Assembly (NCBI RefSeq): GCF_900095135.1
Contig: NZ_LT605205.1
Span: forward strand, 2,604,001-2,668,000
Length of the DNA: 64,000 bases
Reading direction: 5' to 3'
Origin: Proteiniphilum saccharofermentans
GTDB lineage: Bacteria; Bacteroidota; Bacteroidia; Bacteroidales; Dysgonomonadaceae
Made by a program: the position numbers and the translations under genes. The notes beneath the pieces are model-generated. The model ran no database searches, was not told where the DNA came from, and saw nothing but the letters and a program-made list of their open reading frames with translations. Positions 26,509 to 35,732 of this stretch are shown one piece after another (within the stretch, counting starts at the first letter, position 1; each line of letters starts with the position of its first letter).

Positions 26509-27535
26509 TCTGGAACCGCTGATACGCCCCAATATCCGGGCATTACACCCCTACTCCAGTGCACGAGATGAATTCACGGGTGATGAAGGTATCTTCCTCG
26601 ATGCTAACGAAAATCCATTCGGACAAAAGAATCGTTATCCTGATCCTCATCAGCGCCTGCTAAAAAAAGCCCTCTCTGTAAGAAAACATATCCCAGTGGA
26701 GAACATCTTTATCGGAAACGGAAGCGATGAGGCTATCGACCTGATCTACCGCATCTTCTGCGAACCGCAACAGGATCGGGTAATCATCTGTCCCCCTACT
26801 TACGGTATGTATGAGGTATCGGCCAATATCAACAACGTGGAGGTGCTCCGGGTGCCGCTGACCGATCAATTCGAATTGGACATCGATAAAATACTATCCC
26901 TTCAGGCACAATGTATCTTCGTCTGCTCTCCAAATAATCCAACAGGGAACAGTCTTCAAAATGTAGAACGATTGCTTCAGAAGTTCCGCGGGATCGTAGT
27001 AGTCGATGAGGCCTATATCGACTTCAGTGCCGACAACAGCTTTCTCGAAAAATTACCCGATTATCCCAATCTGATTGTGATGCAGACTTTCAGTAAAGCA
27101 TGGGGATTGGCTGGCGCACGTGTAGGCGTAGCCTATGCAAGCGCTGACATCATCACATTGATGGACAAAACAAAACCTCCCTATAATGTGAGTGCGCTGA
27201 ATCAGGAAGAAGCGTTAAAAGCGCTCTCAAACCCTCTCGAGTTTGAACGGCAGCTCTCCATCATATTAGAACAACGTACTCTGTTGGAAAAAGAGTTGAA
27301 AGAATTGTCACTGGTACATCATGTCTATCCGTCAGATGCAAATTTTCTGCTGGTGGAAGTAACAGATGCCAATAAGATATACCAACATCTGGTCAATAAA
27401 AAGGTGATTATCAGGAACCGTAACAGCGTTGTCCGGAATTGCCTCCGTATCACAGTCGGCACACCGGAAGAAAACCGGATGCTGATAAACGAATTGAAAA
27501 ATTATAATGGAGAATGGAGAATTATCAATTACTAA
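26495..27535 (+). CDS. hisC: Histidinol-phosphate aminotransferase
   Basis: PLP-dependent class II aminotransferase converting imidazole-acetol phosphate to histidinol phosphate. Motifs: FLDANENPFG near the N-terminus, FIGNGSDEAIDLIYRIF, CSPNNPTGNSL, VVDEAYIDFS, and the PLP-lysine block TFSKAWGLAGARVGVAYA, with RNCLRITVGTPEEN at the end. The frame is open from 26453, but the ATG at 26495 gives a normal 346-residue protein and overlaps the hisD tail by 14 bases. The stop codon lies in a short heptamer repeat. Confidence 0.95.
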   Translation: MENFDLEPLIRPNIRALHPYSSARDEFTGDEGIFLDANENPFGQKNRYPDPHQRLLKKALSVRKHIPVENIFIGNGSDEAIDLIYRIFCEPQQDRVIICPPTYGMYEVSANINNVEVLRVPLTDQFELDIDKILSLQAQCIFVCSPNNPTGNSLQNVERLLQKFRGIVVVDEAYIDFSADNSFLEKLPDYPNLIVMQTFSKAWGLAGARVGVAYASADIITLMDKTKPPYNVSALNQEEALKALSNPLEFERQLSIILEQRTLLEKELKELSLVHHVYPSDANFLLVEVTDANKIYQHLVNKKVIIRNRNSVVRNCLRITVGTPEENRMLINELKNYNGEWRIINY

Positions 27536-27544
27536 TTACTAATT
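27524..27544 (+). repeat. Heptamer repeat at the hisC stop
   Basis: Three 7-bp units, ATCAATT ACTAATT ACTAATT; the hisC TAA is inside it. The remaining spacer to hisB (to 27647) is T-rich and CTTCT-rich with no gene. Confidence 0.7.
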
Positions 27545-27647
27545 GTTGTTTTCGTTACTGTGGACTTCTAAATTTCTCCACTTCTTGGACTTCTCCTCTT
27601 CTTAAACTTGTGATTTCTAACTTCTAAACTTCTTAGTGCAAAAAAAT

Positions 27648-28736
27648 ATGAAAAAAGTATTATTTATCGACCGTGACGGGACGTTGATTATAGAACCTGA
27701 GGATGAACAGATCGACAGCCTGGAAAAACTGGAATTTTACCCGAAGGTATTCCGGAACCTCTCCCGTATCGCCGGTGAATTGGAATACGAATTGGTGATG
27801 GTTACCAACCAGGACGGGCTGGGTACTTCCTCATTTCCCGAAGAGACTTTCTGGCCGGTACAGAACAAAGTCATCAAGGCTTTTGAAAATGAGGGAGTAC
27901 ATTTCAGTGAAGTACTGATCGACCGATCTTTTCCCCACGAAAACCTACCTACCCGAAAGCCCGGTACCGGTATGCTCACCCATTATATGAGAGGAGGATA
28001 CGATCTGGAGCATTCTTTTGTAATAGGAGACCGCATAACAGATGTACAACTTGCTGAAAATATGAATTGTAAATCTATTTTACTGAATAATAATTCATAT
28101 CCGGGAGTCACATTATGTACTACAGATTGGGGAGAGATCTACCAGTTTCTGAAAGAGGAGCCACGCCGGGGGAAAGTACACAGAAAGACTTCCGAGACCG
28201 ATATCTTCGTCGAAGTGAACCTTGACGGTAAAGGGAAAAGCGATATCTCTACCGGGCTGGGATTTTTCGACCATATGCTTCATCAGATCTCCCGACATGG
28301 CAATATCGACCTTACCATCCGTGTGGAAGGTGACCTGCAGGTGGATGAACATCATACTGTAGAGGATACTGGTATTGCTCTGGGAGAGGCCTTTATACAG
28401 GCGCTGGGTAAGAAAAAAGGTGTAGAACGGTATGGCTTCCTGCTTCCAATGGATGATTGTCTGGCACAAGTGGCCATCGACTTCGGCGGACGTCCGTGGT
28501 TGGTATGGGAAGCAGAATTCAATCGTGAATTTGTGGGCGATCTTCCCACGGAAATGTTCATGCACTTCTTCAAATCGTTCAGTGACAACGCCCGCTGCAA
28601 TCTCAATATTAAAGCGGAAGGCGACAATGAGCATCACAAGATCGAATCTATCTTTAAAGCCTTTGCCCGGGCAATAAAGATGGCAGTAAAGCGAGATGGA
28701 ACAGAAGGTATACCCAGTACGAAAGGAACGCTGTAA
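27648..28736 (+). CDS. hisB: Bifunctional histidinol-phosphatase / imidazoleglycerol-phosphate dehydratase
   Basis: Two enzymes in one chain of 362 residues, as in enterobacteria. The N-terminal HAD phosphatase (about 1-165) has FIDRDGTLI with both catalytic Asp residues, VTNQDGLG, and [16 protein letters not shown]. The C-terminal dehydratase (about 170-362) has [33 protein letters not shown] and [19 protein letters not shown], the two His-His manganese-binding motifs. A GTG at 27636 is in frame, but the ATG at 27648 starts directly at [11 protein letters not shown]. Confidence 0.96.
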   Translation: MKKVLFIDRDGTLIIEPEDEQIDSLEKLEFYPKVFRNLSRIAGELEYELVMVTNQDGLGTSSFPEETFWPVQNKVIKAFENEGVHFSEVLIDRSFPHENLPTRKPGTGMLTHYMRGGYDLEHSFVIGDRITDVQLAENMNCKSILLNNNSYPGVTLCTTDWGEIYQFLKEEPRRGKVHRKTSETDIFVEVNLDGKGKSDISTGLGFFDHMLHQISRHGNIDLTIRVEGDLQVDEHHTVEDTGIALGEAFIQALGKKKGVERYGFLLPMDDCLAQVAIDFGGRPWLVWEAEFNREFVGDLPTEMFMHFFKSFSDNARCNLNIKAEGDNEHHKIESIFKAFARAIKMAVKRDGTEGIPSTKGTL

Positions 28737-28760
28737 TTGATGTGGTAATTTGTTGATGTA

Positions 28761-29348
28761 ATGATGAAGATGATAGCAATTATTAAATACAACGCTGGCA
28801 ATATCACATCGGTCAAAAATGCGGTCGAACGGCTGGGTTATGAGTGTAAGGTGACCGATGATATTGATGAAATTCTATCTGCTGAAAAGGTGATTTTTCC
28901 CGGTGTAGGAGAAGCAGGCTCAGCAATGATCTATTTAAAGAATAAAGGGTTGGATAAAGTCATTCAATCTTTGACCCAACCGACCTTGGGTATCTGCCTC
29001 GGCTTACAACTTATGTGTCGATACTCGGAAGAAGGCGATACAGAATGTTTGGGTATCTTTGATGCTGCTGTGAAAAAATTCCCGGTAACAGATATTGTCC
29101 CTCATATGGGATGGAACAATCTGGATATACAGGAAACCCCTCTTTTCAGCGGTTTCGGAAAGGATGATACCGTTTATTTCGTGCACAGCTATTATGCCGA
29201 AATATGTTCCGATACAATTGCCCGCTGCAATTATATTCTGCCATTCAGTGCTGCTATACAGAAAAATAATTTTTATGCCACACAATTTCATCCTGAGAAA
29301 TCAGGAGATGTGGGTGAAAACATATTGAAGAACTTTTTGGAACTGTAG
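28761..29348 (+). CDS. hisH: Imidazole glycerol phosphate synthase, glutaminase subunit
   Basis: Class I glutamine amidotransferase that passes ammonia to HisF. It contains IIKYNAGNITSVKNAVERLG, the nucleophile block PTLGICLGLQLM (Cys in GICLG), and FHPEKSGDVG with the His and Glu of the triad. The 195-residue length is usual. ATG codons at 28761, 28764 and 28770 are all in frame; the last gives the commonest N-terminus. It follows hisB by 24 bases. Confidence 0.95.
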   Translation: MMKMIAIIKYNAGNITSVKNAVERLGYECKVTDDIDEILSAEKVIFPGVGEAGSAMIYLKNKGLDKVIQSLTQPTLGICLGLQLMCRYSEEGDTECLGIFDAAVKKFPVTDIVPHMGWNNLDIQETPLFSGFGKDDTVYFVHSYYAEICSDTIARCNYILPFSAAIQKNNFYATQFHPEKSGDVGENILKNFLEL

Positions 29349-29408
29349 TTCAGGAAAAGCGGGAAAATGGGAAGGTGTGATGATTTATTGATTTAATAAT
29401 TAAGAAGA

Positions 29409-30131
29409 ATGAGAATTATTCCGGCAATAGATATAATAGAGGGGAAATGCGTGCGCCTGGCCAAAGGCGATTATAATACACAGAAAATATATAACGATAA
29501 TCCGCTCGAAGTAGCTAAGGAATTTGAAGCCAATGGCATACAACACCTTCACGTGGTGGATCTCGACGGCGCCCGTTCAAAGCATATTGTCAATCATAAG
29601 ATTTTATACAATATTACCACTAAAACCTCACTGAAAGTAGATTTTGGTGGCGGTATCAAATCGGACGAAGATATTCGTATTGCCTTCGAGAATGGTGCAG
29701 TACAAATAACCGGCGGGAGTATAGCTGTGCAAGAACCTGTTACTTTTCAGCAATGGCTCGACAATTATGGCACAGAAAAAATAATTCTCGGTGCAGACAG
29801 TAACAATCGGAAAATTGCCACTCACGGTTGGATACAACAATCAGAACTGGATGTAGTAGATTTTATTGCAGATTATGCAAAAAAAGGTATTATATATGTT
29901 ATCTGTACCGATATCCAGAAAGACGGCATGCTGCAGGGCACATCCAACGAATTATACCGGGAGATCATCGAAAAAACCGGAGTAAAACTGATCGCCAGTG
30001 GAGGGGTCTCATCCATCGATGATCTATTCGCCTTAAAAGAACTCGGTTGCGACGGGGCCATCATCGGGAAAGCGTTCTACGAAGGAAAGATTACTCTTCG
30101 TGAATTGCGGGAGTTCGTCGAAGAATTATAA
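29409..30131 (+). CDS. hisA: ProFAR isomerase
   Basis: Isomerises N'-formimino-5-aminoimidazole-carboxamide ribotide. The half-barrel repeat is visible: [19 protein letters not shown] with catalytic Asp in [26 protein letters not shown], then in the second half [16 protein letters not shown] with the second catalytic Asp, and [13 protein letters not shown]. The 240-residue length is normal. It is separated from hisH by 60 bases. Confidence 0.95.
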   Translation: MRIIPAIDIIEGKCVRLAKGDYNTQKIYNDNPLEVAKEFEANGIQHLHVVDLDGARSKHIVNHKILYNITTKTSLKVDFGGGIKSDEDIRIAFENGAVQITGGSIAVQEPVTFQQWLDNYGTEKIILGADSNNRKIATHGWIQQSELDVVDFIADYAKKGIIYVICTDIQKDGMLQGTSNELYREIIEKTGVKLIASGGVSSIDDLFALKELGCDGAIIGKAFYEGKITLRELREFVEEL

Positions 30132-30172
30132 GTTATGAGTTATGAGTTATGAGTTATGAGTTATGAGTTAGA
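30131..30172 (+). repeat. Heptamer tandem repeat in the hisA-hisF spacer
   Basis: Five perfect AGTTATG units and a sixth partial one, AGTTAGA, begin on the last base of the hisA stop codon. The spacer continues to 30301 without a gene. Confidence 0.92.
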
Positions 30173-30301
30173 AATAAGAAATTAATATTTGGATGTGGAG
30201 AATTTAATGAATCGATGATTTGACTACGTCGATTTGCAATTCATTATTTTGAATCTGAATTGCAAATCAGCATAGCTAAATCTAAAATTTTAAATAAAAA
30301 A

Positions 30302-31054
30302 ATGCTGAAAAAAAGAATTATCCCCTGCCTTGATATCAGGGACGGGAGAACCGTAAAAGGGATCAACTTCGTAGATATCCGCGACGCAGGCGATGCCGTG
30401 GAACTTGCTAAACGATATGTACAGGAAGGGGCCGATGAATTGGTGTTTCTGGATATCACCGCCACCATCGAAAGGCGTAAGACGCTTACAGAACTCGTCA
30501 CACGTGTGGCGCAGGAAATCAATATCCCATTTACCGTGGGAGGAGGTATCCACTCGTTAGATGATGCGCGTGCGATCATACAGGCAGGAGCCGATAAAGT
30601 CAGCCTGAACTCTGCAGCGGTCAAGCGGCCGGAACTGATCACCGAAATAGCCGGACAATTCGGTAGTCAATGTGTGGTACTGGCCATCGACACTAATTTC
30701 GAAAACAGTGAATGGATCGTCTATACCCATGGGGGGAAAACCCCAACCAACCTCCGTACTGTAGATTGGGCAAAAGAGGGCGAACAACGAGGTGCAGGAG
30801 AAATACTACTTACTTCTATGAATAATGACGGCACGAAGGATGGTTTTGCTATTGGTATTACAGCGGCCGTCAGCGAAGCTGTATCTATTCCGGTGATTGC
30901 TTCGGGAGGAGCAGGAACGGTAGAGCATTTCGCTGAAGTATTCAGGCAAACAAAAGCGAGTGCGGCACTGGCTGCCAGCATTTTTCATTTCGGGGAAATT
31001 CCTATCCCTGCACTAAAAGATTATTTAAAAACTCAAAACATACCCATACGATGA
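30302..31054 (+). CDS. hisF: Imidazole glycerol phosphate synthase, cyclase subunit
   Basis: TIM-barrel cyclase working with HisH to give imidazole glycerol phosphate and AICAR. It contains [19 protein letters not shown] with the catalytic Asp, [53 protein letters not shown] with the second catalytic Asp, and [15 protein letters not shown]. The frame is open from 30260; the ATG at 30302 gives the standard 250-residue protein. It overlaps hisI by four bases (ATGA). Confidence 0.96.
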   Translation: MLKKRIIPCLDIRDGRTVKGINFVDIRDAGDAVELAKRYVQEGADELVFLDITATIERRKTLTELVTRVAQEINIPFTVGGGIHSLDDARAIIQAGADKVSLNSAAVKRPELITEIAGQFGSQCVVLAIDTNFENSEWIVYTHGGKTPTNLRTVDWAKEGEQRGAGEILLTSMNNDGTKDGFAIGITAAVSEAVSIPVIASGGAGTVEHFAEVFRQTKASAALAASIFHFGEIPIPALKDYLKTQNIPIR

Positions 31055-31638
31055 ATATCGATTTTTCAAAGTCGGGAGGATTAGTACCTGCCGTTATCCA
31101 GGATACACTCAGCTTACAGATATTAATGGTAGGCTATATGAACGAAGAAGCATTAGAAAAAACACGGAAAGAAGGAAAAGTGACTTTTTTCAGCAGAAGC
31201 AAGAACCGCCTTTGGACAAAAGGGGAAACTTCTGGCAATTGGTTGGTCGTGGACGAGATCCTGACGGATTGCGACAATGATACCATCTTGATCAAAGCCT
31301 ATCCACAGGGGCCGGCCTGCCATACCGGCTCGGTTTCCTGTTTCGGGGACAAACAATCAAAAGGATTCCTGTACGAACTGGAGAATGTGATCGAGAAACG
31401 GATCACTGAAAATCCCGAAGGTTCATACACCAGTAAGCTGTTCAGCCGCGGGGTAAATAAAGTGGCGCAGAAAGTGGGAGAAGAAGCCGTGGAACTGGTG
31501 ATCGAAGCGAAAGACGACAATATCGACCTGTTCAAAAACGAAGCGGCCGACCTGCTCTACCACTTCCTGATCCTGTTAAAGACTAAAAAACTGAAACTGG
31601 AAGATATTGAAGCTATATTGGTTGAGAGGCACAATTGA
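31051..31638 (+). CDS. hisI: Bifunctional phosphoribosyl-AMP cyclohydrolase / phosphoribosyl-ATP pyrophosphatase
   Basis: HisIE fusion of 195 residues catalysing the second and third steps. The HisI part (about 1-105) has [56 protein letters not shown] with the zinc-binding Cys and Asp residues. The HisE part (about 110-195) has [30 protein letters not shown] and [14 protein letters not shown]. Last gene of the operon, started by translational coupling with hisF. Hairpin element B follows at once. Confidence 0.96.
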   Translation: MNIDFSKSGGLVPAVIQDTLSLQILMVGYMNEEALEKTRKEGKVTFFSRSKNRLWTKGETSGNWLVVDEILTDCDNDTILIKAYPQGPACHTGSVSCFGDKQSKGFLYELENVIEKRITENPEGSYTSKLFSRGVNKVAQKVGEEAVELVIEAKDDNIDLFKNEAADLLYHFLILLKTKKLKLEDIEAILVERHN

Positions 31639-31724
31639 ACGTTTTCGTTAAGCTAAATGAGCAGAGTCAAGCAAGCTTGAACTCTGCCACAGCGAAAAAA
31701 CGACTAATGTAATTGAACGTTTTC
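31633..31724 (+). repeat. Dispersed hairpin element B
   Basis: Bounded by a 14-bp direct repeat AATTGAACGTTTTC (31633-31646 and 31711-31724). The centre is a palindrome at 31661-31687, GCAGAGTCAAGC / GCTTGAACTCTGC. Outside it, GTTTTCG and CGAAAAAAC can pair as a second stem. It lies between the convergent hisI and phosphoesterase genes, overlapping the last codons of both, and could act as a two-way terminator. Compare copies at 11018-11150 and 52615-52700. Confidence 0.75.
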
Positions 31725-32732
31725 AAAAACAAACTGTTGGTCAGGCTCAGTCTTGTACTCGTTTATATACGGAGAGTAGGTTTTTACGGATATTGTTTTA
31801 TTTTCAGGATCAATGGTAACGATCCGGAGAAACCCGTTTCCACCATTTTCAGAACCTTCTACTCCCGACTGGTAATTGGCCAGCATCTGGTACACATCAT
31901 TGCCGTGTATTCCGGTGCTCACCAACTGCCCCGTACCACTATGGAGCACATGCCCGCTGAATACCAATAATACATTGGGATACCGGCTCACCAGCTTCTC
32001 CCACATCATTTCGCCGTCATTGACGGACTCGTCGCCTGTGTCTTCGCCCACGCCGTATCGTTGTGGTATCCAGGAATGATCGCGATCGATACTCATGCGG
32101 GTATCATCCGAATACATATAGTCGTGGGTGTTAATGATAACCTTATGTTTGGGATGTGCCTCAATCACTTCACCCGCCCAACGCAATATTTTATCGCGTG
32201 TGCCAAATTCGAGCGAAAGGATCAACCAATCCAATCCGCCGGCACGAAAAGTATGATAGGTATTTTCCATCTTTCCCGGTTCAAAGGCCCCGCCGAAATG
32301 TGCCATTTTACTATACCGGTCGTAGGGTAAGTATTTATTGAAAAGTTCCGCGTCCCGGTTACTGGCACTGCCTCCCGGTCCCAGATCATGGTTACCCGGC
32401 ACAAACGTATATGGTACTTTACCGTCCATTACAGAGAAAGCTGCGACAGCGTTCTGCCATTCCTCCTCGGAGTTGCGATCGGTAATATCCCCCTGTTGAA
32501 GGACAAAAGCGATGCTATCAGCATTTTGAACAATCCATTCGGTTTGCGAACGGAATATTTCAGGATATAAACGGGAATACACTTGCGTATCCGGTAACAG
32601 GACAAGATTAAAAGGTTTTGCCCGATCAGCACAAGACGACAAAACGAGTAATGCCAGAATGATAAATATTGCCGATATTACCCATTTCTTTAGTTCGTTG
32701 AAAAATGATTGTTGCTTTATATTTCTTTTCAT
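31704..32732 (-). CDS. Lipoprotein metallophosphoesterase
   Basis: About 342 residues. The N-terminal segment KKWVISAIFIILALLVLSSC ends in a lipobox with Cys followed by Ala-Asp, so a lipid-anchored envelope protein is predicted. The calcineurin-like metal motifs are LLPDTQVYS in place of the usual Asp-x-His, QQGDITDRN, VPGNHD, NTHDYMYSD and SGHVLHSG. Family members hydrolyse phosphate esters; the substrate is not predictable. The frame is open to 32771, but the ATG at 32732 gives a proper lipoprotein signal. It converges on the his operon. Confidence 0.85.
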   Translation of the reverse strand: MKRNIKQQSFFNELKKWVISAIFIILALLVLSSCADRAKPFNLVLLPDTQVYSRLYPEIFRSQTEWIVQNADSIAFVLQQGDITDRNSEEEWQNAVAAFSVMDGKVPYTFVPGNHDLGPGGSASNRDAELFNKYLPYDRYSKMAHFGGAFEPGKMENTYHTFRAGGLDWLILSLEFGTRDKILRWAGEVIEAHPKHKVIINTHDYMYSDDTRMSIDRDHSWIPQRYGVGEDTGDESVNDGEMMWEKLVSRYPNVLLVFSGHVLHSGTGQLVSTGIHGNDVYQMLANYQSGVEGSENGGNGFLRIVTIDPENKTISVKTYSPYINEYKTEPDQQFVFENVQLH

Positions 32733-33062
32733 ATGATTAAAACTATTTATTTTCAAACAAAGGGCATACACATTGATTAAAACACTCTATATTAACATAT
32801 TACCTGATAGCCAACAATTAACATTCACGAATATATACAGGACAAAAATACAAAAAGATCCCGGAGACAGGTAATCCATTTTAAAAAAATTGTTTGTTTT
32901 GCCATTTTTCCGGACATTTTGCGTCTAATATTAAATAGAGAGTCCGGTTTTATCAGACCAAACAAGATAACGTTCGTGTCAATCAATAAAAATATTATAT
33001 TATTTTACATATTGGATTCTATATATACTTTATTTTCACTACTTTTGGGATTAAATATGTAA
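32733..33062. other. AT-rich spacer with no intact gene
   Basis: About 330 bases between the phosphoesterase start and the lgt remnant. One spaced inverted repeat CCGGAC / GTCCGG (32910-32915 and 32942-32947) is seen. No open frame of useful length; the upstream part of lgt is not recognisable here. Confidence 0.5.
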
Positions 33063-33221
33063 GCTACCCGTTTAGAATTCCTAAAAAAGGAACAAGTCGA
33101 TTTTGAGAAAGGATTGATGCTAAATATGGGACAATGGTTAAGTATTCCTTTTATTTTGGTAGGCGTTTATCTGGTGTTTTTCCACAAAGAACCCGGTAAT
33201 AAAAAAAGAAAACATGTCTGA
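33063..33221 (+). pseudogene. lgt: Remnant of prolipoprotein diacylglyceryl transferase, C-terminal 52 codons
   Basis: Translation of this stretch gives a run beginning ATRLEFLKKEQVDFEKG, continuing with LNMGQWLSIPFIL and a final hydrophobic helix VGVYLVFF, then a Lys-rich tail and TGA. This is the C-terminal part of Bacteroidota Lgt (conserved Asn-Met-Gly-Gln before the last membrane helix). A stop codon (33060-33062) is directly in front, and no start or catalytic region precedes it. The fragment therefore cannot make an active enzyme, and an intact lgt is expected elsewhere because it is essential in most Gram-negatives. It suggests a past rearrangement at this site. Confidence 0.8.
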
Positions 33222-33301
33222 TTCCTTTCCACCGTCATAACCTGAAAACTGTTCATAAAAATTAGACTATCTTTGAAGCACATTGAATGGGTACAATTCG
33301 A

Positions 33302-33709
33302 TCAAAACAACGAAATAAAATCAGCAGCATTAAGGATTGAAATACCTCTAAAAGGGTGTAGAGTCAACAAGTCAGCATCACGAGTAACAATGCAGGCAGC
33401 AGTTGCTGCTACTGCCAAATCCAAGAACATATCGTCTTTCGGGTCACGGCAAACGGTGAAGCGTTCAGTAAGCTTTACAGGCAATGCCTGTTGAATAATC
33501 TGCTTCATAATAGACAGACGAATTTCCAAAGGAAGAAAACGATCAATTTTCGGACGGGAAATTACTTCTAGATATTCTGCTGCAACAGCCTCACTTATCA
33601 CTATAGTTCCTTCTCTTAAGGCTTTCTCTAAAACACGGGTTCCCATACTTTTGTTCCAGATCACGGCGCTCACCACCAGATTGGTATCTAAAACAAAAAA
33701 ATTAGTCAT
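33302..33709 (-). CDS. PIN-domain ribonuclease toxin
   Basis: A 135-residue PIN domain of the TIGR00305-like 'putative toxin-antitoxin system toxin' group. The acidic residues of the active site are visible: FVLDTNLVVSAVIW (first Asp), ISEAVAAEYLEVISRP (Glu), CRDPKDDMFLDLAVAA (Asp cluster) and IVTRDADLLTL (last Asp). It is expected to cleave RNA when free of its partner. Its ATG overlaps the end of the upstream gene by eight bases, a common toxin-antitoxin arrangement. Confidence 0.88.
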   Translation of the reverse strand: MTNFFVLDTNLVVSAVIWNKSMGTRVLEKALREGTIVISEAVAAEYLEVISRPKIDRFLPLEIRLSIMKQIIQQALPVKLTERFTVCRDPKDDMFLDLAVAATAACIVTRDADLLTLHPFRGISILNAADFISLF

Positions 33710-34196
33710 TATCTTCTGCCAGAAGTTGTTCCAGTATATCTTCGGTTAATCCGTTAGCTTCAGCTATGGCTGATGCTTTTTTCATCATTTCGAACAATTC
33801 ACGATTATCCTTTTCTGTATCCAGCGTATGGGACACAAGTTCATTTTTCCATTGCTCAAAAAATTGGCGATTTTGTTGCAGACGTTCTTCAGAGGCATTC
33901 CGGTCACGCAGGTTCTGCTCTGAAATACGGAGTATGTCGTTGATAAAATCCGGTGTAATAGAGTTTTTATATCGTCGTTTCCGGTAGGTTTGCTCATGAA
34001 TTGGTATGTGATAAGGAACAGCGGGTTCGTCTGCCACTTGCACAACGTCTCCGGAACTATGCCGGTTTTCCAAAAGCCGGTACCTTAACAACAGTTCTAT
34101 TTCACGGGTAATACTTTCCCGCTCTTCAGTAGATAAATTCTCCCATTTTTGGGCAAGTTCCTTGTTCATATCCAATATAATCCCGCTCATACACAT
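33702..34196 (-). CDS. Putative antitoxin partner of the PIN toxin
   Basis: A 164-residue, highly charged protein that I do not recognise by family. It is placed and spaced as an antitoxin: first gene of the pair, stop overlapping the toxin start. The N-terminal part (about 10-45) is helical, ENLSTEERESITREIELLLRYRLLENR. A middle segment has basic residues YRKRRYKNSITPDFINDIL, and the C-terminal third is acidic helix (AIAEANGLTEDILEQLLAEDND) that could wrap the toxin. It is longer than typical small antitoxins. ATGs at 34196, 34190 and 34169 are in frame. Confidence 0.7.
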   Translation of the reverse strand: MCMSGIILDMNKELAQKWENLSTEERESITREIELLLRYRLLENRHSSGDVVQVADEPAVPYHIPIHEQTYRKRRYKNSITPDFINDILRISEQNLRDRNASEERLQQNRQFFEQWKNELVSHTLDTEKDNRELFEMMKKASAIAEANGLTEDILEQLLAEDND

Positions 34197-34308
34197 TCAT
34201 TATTAAAGGATTATACTTTAAATAGCAATAACAAAGATAATGAAAAAAATTGCGAAATATGAAGTATTTGAATAAAATACTTCGCCCCACAGATTCTTAT
34301 GCATCACC

Positions 34309-35619
34309 TCAAACTATTCCTTTCCGGCAAATGATCCACACCTTTTGCCCGTCAGCCAGCGTGGTGGCGAACAGATAGACATTACCACCGTCTGCTAACC
34401 CGATCTTCCGGCGGATTTCGGCAACCGTCATCGGAAAATTACGAACAGCGATATTCGCTTTTATCGTATCCTGTAAAAAGGTTTTTATGTTTTTCTTATT
34501 TGGTGCAAAAGAGGTCTCTACTTCAAAGACACGGCCGGGAAAATCCGCGACAAGTTCGTCAGATGTATATAAATGGCTGTTGATATGCAATTTTTGAAGA
34601 GAATATGCCTCTGCAACAGATTTAAAAGCACCTGCTTTTAGGATCGACGTGTTGGGTTCGTATAAATAACGACCCGGATCACTTGCAAACCCGACCACCG
34701 TTTCCTGTTCCTGTGTAATGGTAAATAAAAAGCGCTCTTCCCTACCCGATTGTTTGAGATTTACGGCAACAAACAGCGGTTCAGTCACTGCCGTCTTCGA
34801 TAACAGGAAAAGCAACTCCTTACACTCGTTATCTACCGAAACGATATGTACCGCACTTACACAACGGAGGGTTTTTACCGCTAAGGAAATATCCAGCATC
34901 GGTGAATATTTTACCATAACCCTATCCGATTTTTCGAGCAACAATGATTTTATTTCCGACAGATCTGGACTACAATCCTCAATACGGAACAGTTTCCGTC
35001 CGGAATTATCCCGCCGGGAAGGATCGAGATAGATAAAATCGAGAGGTGTTGTCTCTTTCAGGAAATGCTCCGCTCCGGCACAATAAATCGTCGTATTTCC
35101 CAGTCCCAACACTTGGAAATTGTGCTCCGCTATCCGACATAATTCCTTATTCTGTTCTACATAGAACGCTTTCCGGAAATATGGAGACAGGAACGAGAAA
35201 TCGACTCCCATTCCTCCGGTCAAATCAGCGAAAGTTTTGTTTTTCCATTCAACCGAACCGGGGTTTGTTGTCTCAACAGAAGAAGTCAAATCGGCAAACG
35301 TGTCATTTCGCCCTTCAACGGATTGCTGATTTGTCACCACAACTGTAAAAGATCTCCCATTCTCCTCCGAAACCAGTGAAGCCTTGTAGCGGGCGGTCAA
35401 CTCCGACGAAGATTGTTCCAGTGAAAGATGTGGCGGATAAAAAACACCTGTCTCCGCATACCACGAAGGAATCTTCTTTTCCGCCATTTGCCGCCCTGCA
35501 ATCTGCGTCAACAACAAAGGCATATCATCGCGCACAAAACGCAATGCCGTTTCACGTATATCTTCGCGTTCATGCGCCAGAATAAACTGCTTTTGTTCGG
35601 GGGTCAGTTGCATAGGCAT
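34309..35619 (-). CDS. Class I SAM-dependent methyltransferase with THUMP-like domain
   Basis: A 436-residue protein of the Bacteroidota PG_1098-like group. The N-terminal helical part (1-85) is followed by a Rossmann methyltransferase with SAM motif I FADLTGGMGVDFSFL (about 130-144), FYVEQNKELCRIAEHNF (motif II acidic residue) and DFIYLDPSRRD (motif IV, DPSR, as in tRNA or rRNA guanine/adenine methyltransferases). A C-terminal THUMP-like domain ends in LADGQKVWIICRKGIV. RNA is the probable substrate. Residues 95-138 hold a tandem duplication of a 22-residue unit that includes motif I, with only the second copy intact. It follows rpmA across a terminator. Confidence 0.85.
   Translation of the reverse strand: MPMQLTPEQKQFILAHEREDIRETALRFVRDDMPLLLTQIAGRQMAEKKIPSWYAETGVFYPPHLSLEQSSSELTARYKASLVSEENGRSFTVVVTNQQSVEGRNDTFADLTSSVETTNPGSVEWKNKTFADLTGGMGVDFSFLSPYFRKAFYVEQNKELCRIAEHNFQVLGLGNTTIYCAGAEHFLKETTPLDFIYLDPSRRDNSGRKLFRIEDCSPDLSEIKSLLLEKSDRVMVKYSPMLDISLAVKTLRCVSAVHIVSVDNECKELLFLLSKTAVTEPLFVAVNLKQSGREERFLFTITQEQETVVGFASDPGRYLYEPNTSILKAGAFKSVAEAYSLQKLHINSHLYTSDELVADFPGRVFEVETSFAPNKKNIKTFLQDTIKANIAVRNFPMTVAEIRRKIGLADGGNVYLFATTLADGQKVWIICRKGIV
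35206..35337 (-). repeat. In-frame tandem duplication inside the methyltransferase gene
   Basis: Two adjacent 66-base units encode residues 95-116 and 117-138. Twelve of 22 positions agree, with the shared frame TN..SVE..N.TFADLT. The first copy has lost the Gly pair (TFADLTSS against TFADLTGG). Confidence 0.75.
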
Positions 35620-35631
35620 ATACTAAAAAAT

Positions 35632-35666
35632 AAAAACAACCTTACTTTGGAAAGCAGGCTGTTTTT
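35632..35666 (-). terminator. Terminator after rplU-rpmA
   Basis: On the minus strand AAAAACAGCC pairs with GGTTGTTTTT (one G-U pair), with an inner CTTT/AAAG stem, and ends in five T. It is 67 bases beyond the rpmA stop. Confidence 0.75.
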
Positions 35667-35732
35667 ATCAACTAAAAAATTATATTTTATGGTTCAAACT
35701 CCCGCTTACCGGGATACCAAAGGCAATTGCTG

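Noticed and set aside
33273-33494. A 73-codon rightward open frame over the 3' end of the PIN toxin
   Set aside because: It is antisense to a well-supported gene, has no family features, and the promoter box in front of it is better explained as a remnant. Kept only as part of a finding on possible antisense RNA.
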